Source: Lyophyllum atratum | Taxonomy: Eukaryota > Basidiomycota > Agaricomycetes > Agaricales > Lyophyllaceae | Assembly: GCA_014905825.1 (NCBI GenBank) | Contig: JACGCN010000002.1 | Location: forward strand, 1,612,001 to 1,676,000 | Direction: 5' to 3' | DNA length: 64,000 bases | Shown here: positions 22,652 through 32,565 of the stretch, piece after piece | Position numbering within the stretch: position 1 is the stretch's first letter | Layout of the letters: each line of letters begins with the position of its first letter | Notes under the pieces: generated by a model | Told to the model about the DNA's origin: nothing | Databases searched by the model: none | What the model saw: only the letters and a program-made list of their open reading frames with translations | Translations under genes and position numbers: made by a program

Positions 22652-24290
22652 CTAGTACCCAGGGTCCTCCTCCTCACGCTCAATGGGAACACCATCAATC
22701 ACTGCCATAAAACCATCAGGAACAGGTATAAATTGGCGGCGAGCCTCCGAAAAGAAAGTCATGTCGTAGTCTTGCTCGAAACGTGGCTTGCCTGGAGTGA
22801 TCCTTGGGCCATAGACTCTCGCTGTGCCGCCATTATGGTACCGCTTCTCAAAGCGGATCTTGATATTTTCGGGTGTTCGGGGCAGAGGGGGTGGTGGCGG
22901 GGTGCCTTGATCTTCGATCGCCCGTTTGCGCTTCTGATACCCAGAGTTGAGGTTATACCATCTTAGTGAATTCGTCTTCAGCCGTATAACGTCGCCCTGG
23001 GCCAAGCCCATGTCAAGTAAGGATTTGTCGTCGACCAGATGAAGGATGTCAGGCCCGTAACTTTGCGTTTGGAATGCTTCTTCATAGGTTGTTGCGTTAC
23101 GGACACCAAGATTTGCTTCGGCATATCTGAGGAAGCGTGAGAGTTTAGATGGCGTATTTCGAATGCTGGGAGGAGTCGATGGATCGTTACTAGTGGATTT
23201 GTTTTTCGGAGTGAGAGGAGTTGGGCGTAGAGGCGGCTGAGCCATTGCAACGAGTCCCTGTACAATTGAGGCAACGTGGGCCAGATCGGATGATCCAGAA
23301 AGTGTCGATAATGGCGCTGATGCTGATGTAGAACGTGATCGGGGGAGGCTCGCACGACGGTTGAGGGGATCGAACGTGTTGGTTGCTGGAGGTTGCATTG
23401 CCGTTGCAATGCCATCATACTTCATGAGTGGTTAGCCAAAAGCAAAGAGCAGCAATAGGTGACGTACAATAGCCCTCGCCCACTCCTTCATCATGAAGGG
23501 GGTCAATGGAAATGAATCACCTACTCCGCCCGGGGTCTTGTCAATGTACGTATACCCGCCGTCGTGATCATTCAGATATTTCACTTCAAGGAGTCTGCGA
23601 CACCGCGCAAGCTCGAGATCAAGTTTTGTAAGTCCATTTTCCTGAAACACGCATATAGTTAGAGATTTGACGTTGTCGATGGAAGAGTCACATACTGTCA
23701 TCCCCTCGTCATCTTCACTCCCACTACTCTCTGGGCTATCGGCACCCTTTGACTTCTTCTGTAGAATGGTAACTCAGACAGAGTGATATGGAGAGAGCTG
23801 CAGAACGACATGAACTTACCTTGCCGTGTTTTTGGATCTGTGCAAGTTCGATAGTTATGTTGATAGCTTTGTTAGGCTTCGCCTCGAGGATCTCCCTTGC
23901 CAAAGTGTCATATTCCCCATATTCTTCGACGTCGCGAGCCTCTCCAACCCTGAGAAAGTGGAAGTTACTGCAAGTTAGCAAAAGGTGTTTGTCAATCTGC
24001 GGCATTCCGTACTTCTCAGGAGGGATCTGTATCTTGAATGCAAAGGTATGGTTTGGAGTGGCTTGGTACTTTTCGACATGGTGTATTTTCAAGAAAGTGT
24101 TCAGAAATCCCACGTAGTTCTCCTGGGTTGCCTCGAATGTGTAGTTGAACTGTTTGTTTTTGGTGGCCTTTCGGGTTGATGGTTTCTTGTTCTTTGCACT
24201 GGCAGGAACGGTCTCGAGTACAACAAGCTTGGCATTTATCAAAGCTGAGTAGACAGAAGGTGTAACCTCCGGAGGAGGTGGAGAGGACAT
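22652..24290 (-). CDS. SAM-like-domain accessory protein inside the transposon
   Basis: Four exons (introns 23819-23759, 23695-23642, 23467-23420) join in frame to about 491 residues from MSSPPPPEVTPSVYSALI. I do not recognise the N-terminal 200 residues (FEATQENYVGFLNTFLKIHH ... TCSNFHFLRVGEARDVEEYG), which look globular and are not a known transposase fold. An acidic Ser-rich linker follows, then LTKLDLELARCRRLLEVKYLND and FPLTPFMMKEWARAI. The C-terminal third has a Ser/Pro linker and a SAM-like helical domain (SKLSRFLRYAEANLGVRNA ... LLDMGLAQGDVIRLK). The tail is Pro- and Glu-rich and ends EEEDPGY. An in-frame ATG inside the right repeat could add about 50 residues. Function is unknown; it may be captured host sequence serving transposition, targeting or regulation. 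Confidence 0.8.
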
Positions 24291-24377
24291 GGTGGTGTCC
24301 CGAGACGGCTCAACGACCTCAGCATTGTGCCCTGATTGTGCCCAAATTCGAAACGACAAGTCCGCTTGCCTTCGTTT

Positions 24378-24435
24378 CAAACACAACCACATAACTCTTT
24401 TTTTCCGGCTTTCCGCATACATTGTAAAAGCGCTG
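24378..24435 (-). repeat. Right terminal inverted repeat
   Basis: 58 bases, reverse complement of the left repeat with about three differences, followed by TA. On the minus strand it begins CAGCGCTTTTAC and ends GGTTGTGTTTG. Confidence 0.93.
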
Positions 24436-24594
24436 TAAATCAAACACCCTGGGCCACTATGTGGTCGGAAGTGTCATGCAGCGGAGTTTAAAATCGAGCA
24501 AAATGTTGCACTGCACCAAACGAAGCTCATAATATTCTTATGCTCTCGACATCGCCCACTTCGACTCTGCCGTGACCGCTGACTGCACTCGAAC

Positions 24595-26608
24595 ATGAAT
24601 GACGAAATTATTGATCTCACCGTTTCCCCGGCTCCATTATATATCGATGTCGACGCCGAAGAATCCGCCGCCGCTGCCTCCACACTACCTACCACAACAG
24701 ACCCTACATCAGCGGAACCAGAGAGGAAGAGATCGCGAAGGAAGAAGCGAAAGAGGACGTTGACCGAAGGAGAGAGCCAGTCTAGTGCTGCACAAACTAG
24801 GGAGCACTCTGTAGAAGAAGGAGAGTTGGATTCAGGGAGACCGAGGGAACGCCCTTCCAACCGGTCCCCGATCCAGCAATCCGAACGAAACACCCGTCGC
24901 AAGGACCAGCGCCTCCAGGAGCAGGATCATCGCCGCCGCTCACCCTCCCCAACTGCCCAGAAAGCCCAGAAAGCCCATAAACCCCCACCTTCCAAGGATG
25001 TCGGAGACCTATTCTTCATCGACATTGAACCCGCCCTTCTACCCCCCACGGCCCTCCTCTCAAATTCCAACGCGCAACAAGAAAAGTCAAACAACACTTT
25101 AATGCTACCCGCTCACGTCTCCGTATTTGGAAATGCGCCTGTAGAGATTTTGCCTCCGACGAGTGCCGATTCAGAAGAAGAAGACTACATTGATTATCTA
25201 GACTTTGGCGATCGCAGTAAAGTACGTCGCGCATACTAGGCGTGCCAACGTGTGCTCATATCCCATTTGCAGAACGTTGTGCGATACTTTGAGGAGCAAG
25301 TCGAGGAATCGTCGAAACCCAGCAGGACCGTTTGCAAGAATTGTGGAGCGGAGGGGGAACATACGACGGCTTCATGCCCGGTATTAATCGTCCGTTCATT
25401 TTCTTAGGCTATTCTGTTATAGCATACTTATTCTTGGTGAACAGTGTCTAACCTGCGGTGCACGCAACGAACACGGTACACGATCGTGTCCAATTAGCAA
25501 GACATGCTTTACATGTGGTATGAAAGGCCATGTTAATGCTGTATGTCAAGCAATGCCTTCATCGCAATATACACATTGATATTGAAATTTCATAGACGTG
25601 TCCAAATCGAAGGGCAGCCAGACGGGGAGAGTTGGGCGGATATGATGATTGTGATCGCTGCGGTTCGGGACGTCACATAACAAACGTTCGTCCTGGCGTT
25701 TTGCACTAAATTGAATACAGTGTTAACTGATGTACAGGAATGCCCGACGCTATGGCGCCTGTATGAATACCTCACCGAAGGCAGTAAAAACCTCACACTC
25801 GAAACTCGCAGACAAAAGCAACACCTGAGTCTTGGAGAAGGAGGAGAGGGCTATATTGCCGATGATGAGTGGTGTTATAACTGTGGAAGCTGCGGTCACT
25901 GGGGAGATGTGAGTTTCCGATACCCCAGTTTTGCCTGTACTTGGCCTAAATTTTGGCACGCAGGACTGCCAAGATCTGCCACACCGCGAAGATATACCCA
26001 ATGAGTCCTCGGCTTTTAGTGAACACAATACCCTCTCTGGACCGTTCTTTGACACCGTAGTCGAGCGCCCCACCTCGAAATCGTGTCGCCGTGAACCTCG
26101 TGATTGGGAATTAGCCAACGACTTACCCGCAGCCTGGGGCAACGTTCCTGAAAATGTTGGCAGACAAGGTCGGAGAAACAATGTGGCGAAGATGGAGCGA
26201 AAGGCAAAGGAGCAAGCAGTGGAAGATGACCCTGACGATTGGTTCGGAAATGTGAAGAATGCACGAAATCGTGGAGTGCCGCAGAACAATGGAAATGGGA
26301 ATCGAACACCAGCTCCGCTGAAGAAGATGGCGTTTGGCAAATCCATCCAAGAGAGCAGCAGACAGTTTCAGCAGCCTTCTCCACCTAGCCTCTTGGACCG
26401 CCTTGGCGATAGCTATCGTTCCAACGAATCTCGGTCCAGGCGGCATGGATCAGGCAATTCGCGCTCGGATTCACAGCATAAATCTGATTATGGAAATAAA
26501 TCTCAGTCAAGACGAGATGACCGATATAGACCTGAACGCGACCGTGATCGTGACTGGCGCCGCCGAGACGACCCAGGTCCTCGTTACAGAGGTGGGTATT
26601 CGAGATGA
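24595..26608 (+). CDS. AIR1: AIR1/AIR2-like zinc-knuckle protein (TRAMP complex)
   Basis: RNA-binding subunit of the TRAMP nuclear polyadenylation/exosome-targeting complex. An N-terminal disordered acidic/basic region (RKRSRRKKRKR, EEDYIDYLDFGDRSK) leads to a series of CCHC zinc knuckles: CKNCGAEGEHTTASC, CLTCGARNEHGTRSC, CFTCGMKGHVNATC, CDRCGSGRHITNEC and CYNCGSCGHWGDDC. Five knuckles match the Air1/2 architecture. Between knuckles 4 and 5 comes the family's PTLWRLYEYLTEG segment, which binds the poly(A) polymerase Trf4/5 in yeast. The C-terminus is Arg/Asp/Ser rich (RPERDRDRDWRRRDD...RYRGGYSR). Introns fall after DRSK, after SCPVL, between knuckles 3 and 4, at ITN|ECPT and within knuckle 5. 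The start at 24595 is the first ATG with acidic context. It lies 158 bases beyond the transposon. Confidence 0.92.
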
Positions 26609-26799
26609 CGCGTATGTTGTATCGGTAGTCCTGGAGCCAATGTAATTACTAGCTACTGTACTTTTGCGCGTCTTGTTACTACGTCGTTTCTGACCTCGTT
26701 TGGACACATGCTGCTTTGTACTTGAAGTAAACAGCTCAACAAACATCACTCAATTATCATTTGACCTACCACATCGATACGACACTTCATTCTCTAAAA

Positions 26800-27700
26800 A
26801 TGTTAGGAAGCAGAGCTGAACCGGCAAGGCGCCCCAGCCGGACTGCTACGCATCGGTCAACTGCAGAGAGTGCGCCAAAAACCATCAGCGCAGTGACCCG
26901 CACCGCAGTTTCCCTGGAATATGCTTCTATTCGACATAACCAGCATTGCCCCTTAGGTATGTATGTCGTACCGTCGGTTGAGAACCTGCTGGTCTGGGAT
27001 GGCGTCTTCTTCGTTCACCAAGGTGTGTCTGCTTCCCCGATCCGTTACACTCCATGAACAGATGATCTATTACAGGATACTATGCGGACGCTATTCTCAA
27101 GTTCCGTATTATCTTTCCCTCGGATTATCCGGAAAGACAGCCCTCGGTGCAGTTTGTAACGGACATATTCCACCCGTTAATAGCCAGTCAAGCTGGCAAC
27201 TTCAACATGGCCCCACGTTTTCGACCATGGCGGTGAGGAAGATTGTTCATCGTCTTTTCATCCCTCATCAAATGACATACAGACCGAAAGAAAACCACAT
27301 CTTTGACGTCCTTCATTATATCAAAGCTGCGTTTAAGAAACAAGCAATCGATGGATTCAAGGAATCGGATTGTCTGAACAAGGACGCCTTCCAGTTCGTT
27401 ATCCCCTACTGATGCATCTGACTTGGAGCTGATCCCAGAATTAGACTGTAAGCTTTTGCAAGACGTTGATCCAGCACTTGCTAACATCGCAGCAGATATC
27501 ACAACTCAACATCGTCGTTCGCAGCCCTCGCTACACAGTCTTCCCTGTTGTCCAAGTCAGCATCGGCTTTGTTTGACAGCGATCACCCTTCTATGACAGA
27601 GAAAGTCTCTGAGGGTATCAATTTCCGAGAACTGACCAAGGCACAGTTGCAGAAATGCCGGGAAGGTCTAGGGCTGAAAGAGTGGGCCGAGGAGAGTTAG
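26800..27700 (+). CDS. AKTIP/FTS-like inactive E2 (UEV) protein
   Basis: Ubiquitin E2-fold protein without the catalytic cysteine, closest to AKTIP/FTS of the FTS-Hook-FHIP complex that links dynein to early endosomes. Key blocks: EYASIRHNQHCPLGMYVVPS, NLLVWDGVFFVHQG joined over an intron to YYADAILKFRIIFPSDYPERQPSVQFVTDIFHPL, then FNMAPRFRPW and ENHIFDVLHYIKAAFKK. Where active E2s have HPN...C the sequence has FHPL and no active-site Cys. The C-terminal helix region (SMTEKVSEGINFRELTKAQLQK...LGLKEWAEES) matches fungal relatives. Introns occur after HQG, after PW, and near 27400-27490. Stop at 27698-27700; the next gene converges, 103 bases away. Confidence 0.9.
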
Positions 27701-27803
27701 ATGGAGGGAAAGAGAATTTATTGACGATAGTAAGTTATGCAACGATCTCTACTTATATAGCCTTGGGGTGGAGTCCTTTCTCACTAATAATGATCTTTCC
27801 AGC

Positions 27804-30800
27804 TTACTGCGGGGGTTCCTTATACCTTTTCAACAGAAGAGAACTGCACACAACCGAAACGGACCTGGCCATGACGTCAGCTTGTGCTATTTCACGACGA
27901 TCATAATGTGCTCACGACAACGCCATTGCAAGGGATGCCCACACGGGGTCGAGACGGTGGCCTGCTGGATAGATGACACCGGCTGCAACTGGAACAGCAA
28001 TCATGTTGTATACAAGTGCCCAGCCCTATACATATACCCAAATTCAGCATCGGAAACAGCACTTCATACTGTGGCTTCTTACAAAGTTGAATTTGACCCG
28101 ATTGATTATGCGGCGGGACAGATCGTGGAGGGTGATCAAACTCCGTAGGTCAGATGAGAGCAGGATAAAGCTTGCACTGGACAGGGCGATGTCGCCTGCA
28201 AAGGTCGTTGAGAACACTGCTGTCAATTGAGCAAATCAGGTACATACTTCCTGATCCAATGGCGATACCAACGTCAGCCACGGCTAACGCCTAAAGAAGG
28301 TAACAGGACCATGACATAGGTCAGTTCACATCACAAGAGTTGTATAGCAGGGATGCCATACCGGGGCGTCGTTAATTCCATCGCCGACCATAGCCACTAT
28401 CGTGCGGGTTTGAGAATGCGAACGGGACCATTTACCCGAACCGACTTTTCGCTGGGAGACGTCCCTTTGAAGGCGCTCTATGTGTTGAGACTTGTAGACA
28501 AGTGTTGGTGTTTTGATTCGTCAATATAGTGTTTTACGCACCTTTTCATGCGGAAGGACTCCCGCGATTACATGATCAGCTGGTATTCCGACAGCCCGCG
28601 CCACTGCGGACGCTGTGGTGAAATTGTCACCAGAAATCATCCAGGAGCTGATTCCTTGACTTGATAACTGAGAAATCACCCCTGATACCCCAGGTCGCAA
28701 GGGATCGGTGACTGCGAAGATAGCCACGATGAAAAATGCGTCTTCTTGGTTGCGCTGGATGGCCAACAGAACGACGCTCTTCGCCTCTAATTTCCACTCT
28801 AAAAGGCGACGAGCCATATCGCCATCGATGTCTGCCCCGTGATCTTTCATCCATACTTCGTTACCGATGATCCCTGTGCAATGTAGCTTGGGGAAGACGG
28901 CCTTCAAACCTTTCCCCGCAGTTTCTTCGAAAGCAGAACCAGCCTGGTTATCAGATTCTTTAGAGAAATGGCGAATCGCTGTTGCCAAAGGGTGAGAGGA
29001 AGCAGATTCTAATTCAGCAGCAATGCCAAGAATCGTTGAACGAGGCCATGGAGTGGCGGGAGGGATCACACAATCTGACACTCGTGGTTCCCCCCCTTCC
29101 GTCAAGGTTCCGGTCTTGTCGAAAACCATGACATCGAGTTGAGCCATCTCCTGGAACGCCTCTCCGCCACCCCGAGCGAGGATACCAAATTTAGCAGCCA
29201 AGCCCAAGCCTACCAGCAGCGCAGTTGGTGCAGCCAAAGCAATTCCACAAGGACATGCCACAACGAAAACGGCGATGGCAAATTGTAGGGACCATACCGC
29301 TGGATAAATGCATTAGCAACCTGTCCGTAGAGCTACAGGTAAGATATGACGTACGCCAACCACCGACTTCGATGTCAAGGTAATGAGGGGGGAGTGAACC
29401 GCTTAGACCCAAGGCTAACCATATTACCCAGGTCATGAGAGACATGAGGACAACCACCGGCACGAAGTACCGAATGATACTATCTGCAACGCGTTCGATT
29501 GGAGCCCGACGCGTTTGCCCCTCTCGCACAACTTTGACAATCTTGTCGAGCCTGAAGGTCATTAGCTTGACTCTGGGGCATGCATGATTAAAATTCGTAC
29601 ATTGTCCTTCCACCGATAGCATCGACCATGATGTGCAGAGGCTGTCCTTTGTTGATGGTCCCTACAAACACTGTGTCCCCTGGAATCTTCTTAATAAGCT
29701 TGGACTCCCCAGTGAGGGAACTCTCGTCGAAGGTGCCTTGGTATCCAGGTATGATGACCCCGTCCGCTGGTGGGGTAGAACCACTCAACACCCGAACGAT
29801 ATCTCCGACTTCGAGGTGATCAACGGGTACTTTCTCGACCTTCAAATGAACAGGTACGGAAAGTAAATCTTTCTCAGAATCAAGTTCCCCCTTTTCCGCA
29901 TCTGCAAGGGTTGAGGCTGTCGATGTCAGGCTTTCTCCAGGCGATACTGGAACCAAAAGGAATGCGTCGGATGGTCGGAGCGAGGTCAAGGCCGAAACCG
30001 CATCCGCAGTGCGGGCTCTGCTGTACGCTTCAATGTATCGACCTTAGGAATAACGGCCAATGTCAGCAGGTGTTTCGTTGAAGCCAGTAGATAGTTACCT
30101 GCAAGAAGAAACATCGTGAGTAAAACTACGGTATCGAAGTACGTTGTGGTGCTCCCTGTTCTTTGCGCAGGGGTTTTAGCCTCTAGGACCATGAGGCCGA
30201 TGGACGAGAAATACGAAACAGATACTCCAAGAGAAACCAACATATTCATGCTTCCAAATCGAATAAACCTCTCCAGATAGGGTGTAGAGCTTCCGGGGCG
30301 CCATAATGCATAAATTTCCTTTAGACTTCGTCCGTGATATCCGCTCGCACTGTAAAACATGACAGGGGTGGAAATGATGAAAAGCGCCCATTCAGCCCGG
30401 GGAATGTTCCCAGCCCAGATAGGTTGCATGAGGTACTCTTTGGATGGATCGCCATCCTTGACCAGTGTCATGTAGACAATACCAATGATAAATGTAGGTA
30501 TGGCTGCAATGAATGCGAACAGCAGTCGGAAGAAGATATGTTGTCGTTCACGAAGCTGCATGGCGCGCGAGAGTTGCTCGATAGTCGGGGGTTGTTCAAT
30601 GACGACTTGAAATGGAGGCGAACTTGCTGAGGCGACGGATGCTATGATGACGCGGATTGAGAGGGTGGGGAGGTTCGGGCGGTATGAAACCGTCAAGACA
30701 GGATCAGCAAGGCTGGTGAGAGGCTTAAGCACGGTAATGCTGTTTCCAAACAGCTCTATCGCTAGCATAACCTTTGAAGGACAGTCCCTGGACGTGTACT

Positions 30801-31476
30801 CAGTAACGCAGACCGATGAAATGATAGGCAGGACTAACTGGGAGAACATGCCATCAACGCGAAGGGATATTTTCCTTTCTGTCGTTTGAGATTGCCCTTT
30901 GACTTCCGGACGCAAGGACTCCGTGTTGAGGATCCTGGCTTCGAACCCACAGTCCTCTATGGCCGCGCGGACATCCTCTGCTAAGTCTTTGAGTTCTACA
31001 ACAGCCATAGCAAAGCCGTCGAGAACGTTGACCACAACATCCGAAACCCCCTGAATTCGGGAAACGGCCTCTTTGATTGTGATTGCGCAAGAGGCACACG
31101 TCATTCCCCCGACCGAAAGAGTGACAGCGCTAGGAAACGGCGAAGCATCCACAACGGAGGAAGACTTTGTGCCGTCATCACTAGAAGTCGAGGTCACTTT
31201 GTCCTCTTGGCATCGTGAACAGTACTCCCAGTGCTTTTCACGCTGCCCAGCATCGAAGGGAACATCTCCGAGAATATGTTCGTTTTGAGGAACAGCACTG
31301 AATCCTGCATTGAGGAGGGCACGCCGGATGGTACTCGGTAAAAGCTCCTTTGGATGATTTACAGTAACCGTATGTTGTGAAACAGACACTGCAACGGACA
31401 GAGGAAGTGTGGACAAATTCTCCAAGCATCGCTCGATTGTCGATGCGCAACTTTGCATGCTCAGCACGACGAGCAT
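27804..31476 (-). CDS. CCC2: Copper-transporting P1B-type ATPase
   Basis: Golgi copper pump that loads cuproenzymes such as multicopper ferroxidase and laccases. The N-terminus has three heavy-metal-associated (HMA) modules. The first ([11 protein letters not shown]) keeps one cysteine, the second has an intact GMTCASC, and the third reads GMFSQDC after removal of a 55-base intron. The eight-helix core carries LTGES, the metal-site CPC ([14 protein letters not shown]), the phosphorylation motif DKTGTLT, the nucleotide-site SSHPLA and the hinge [22 protein letters not shown], split by an intron. The C-terminal exons give [32 protein letters not shown] with the stop at 27804-27806. The start at 31476 ([10 protein letters not shown]) is the first ATG giving HMA1; a further 5' exon beginning at the ATG near 31525 is possible but does not join in phase. 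Confidence 0.93.
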
Positions 31477-32565
31477 GTATGAGAAGGACGGAGGGCATAC
31501 CTAGTGCAGTGGAGGTTCGCAACATGACTGATTGTAGTGCATTCTTGCAAAGGATTGCGATCCATGGATATGAAAGGGGAGTTCAGCGTCCACTTTTCTA
31601 TTTCATTCTTTGGGGGACCACAGCTATTTATTGGTCTCGGATTACGTTTTTGATATTGGAGGCGAACCGTCAAAAGTCCAGTGATCAGATTGGTTCTCCT
31701 GTAAATGCCTCACTCCTAAATCAATGAAAAAAGGAGGAACCAGGTAAGTGTTGAACGTCGGTCACTTTACGGCTGTCATACCGCGATCGTATGAAAAGGC
31801 TATCCGAGAGCACGTTCCGTGTCGGCGACCTTTCAGCTAAAGCGCTGTCTCCATCGCCCGAGGTTCAAAAAGCCACTAGGAAAATCCTGAGTACGGCCAG
31901 GCTGGGAAAAAAACAACCAGAGTCCCTATTCTCATGTGGGATGAGATGAAAAAGGAATCCAAAATGAACCAGTGACCCTAGACGGAATTTTTTTCCGCAT
32001 CGGCGTTGCATGCTTTACGTCAGAGAGTCGGCACTCAGCGCTACATCTATGGTGAGCGGCGGCGTTGCAGGACGGACGTGTCAACCTAGTCAGACGTCGT
32101 ACGCGGATCCACGTCAGCCAAATCGTCGGATCGCTGCTTACTGTCATCAGTCAGATTGAAAGACTCGAGCTGGGCATAATTAGAGCGGCGTACAGTGCTT
32201 AACGCTAAGAGGCGCCCGTTAGGGCAGGATGCAATCTTGGAAACTACAAAATGTCTGATATTTTGCCGATGACGCGACCAAAATCAAATTCCAACTAAAG
32301 GCTAATCAAGGCACCATGCTTGTACCTATGGAAAATCCGAAAAAACGTGCGCGACAAGCAAAACAACATTCGAGCTGTGCCAAGAGGTCGGTTGTACGTG
32401 GTGGGTCTGGATCAAGTCTGGATTATCGTGTTGGTTGATCGGAGTCCGGACTTGCACCTTAGAATACCTTTCCCGAGCTTTCCCATCACGTGTGATGGCC
32501 GATTTCAAAATCTCGAGCCTCGCGACGACAAGTCCATTCGCGCCGTAGTGCTTGGTACCATTACA
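31477..32565. other. CCC2 / VIP1 divergent intergenic region
   Basis: About 1.1 kb between two outward-facing genes, holding both promoters and 5' UTRs. The reading frame upstream of the VIP1 ATG is open from about 32320 but lacks family similarity. I see no TATA box or metal-response element that I can name with confidence. Confidence 0.45.

Larger units (their letters stand above)
21394..24435. mobile_element. Two-gene Tc1/mariner-superfamily DNA transposon (3.04 kb)
   Basis: Bounded by 57/58-bp terminal inverted repeats that differ only at about three substitutions/indels and are flanked on each side by TA (21392-21393 and 24436-24437), the target duplication of Tc1/mariner elements. Ends read CAGCGCTTTTAC. 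Inside are an apparently intact DDE transposase on the + strand and, on the - strand, a four-exon SAM-domain gene; the two converge and their stop codons are 92 bases apart. It is inserted between CAF16 and the AIR gene. High repeat identity and open frames indicate recent arrival. A second cargo-like gene inside a Tc1/mariner element is unusual. Confidence 0.93.

Noticed and set aside
22652..24290. Accessory transposon gene as a second transposase or a helicase
   Set aside because: No DDE triad, no Walker motifs, no HUH or tyrosine-recombinase signature is visible.
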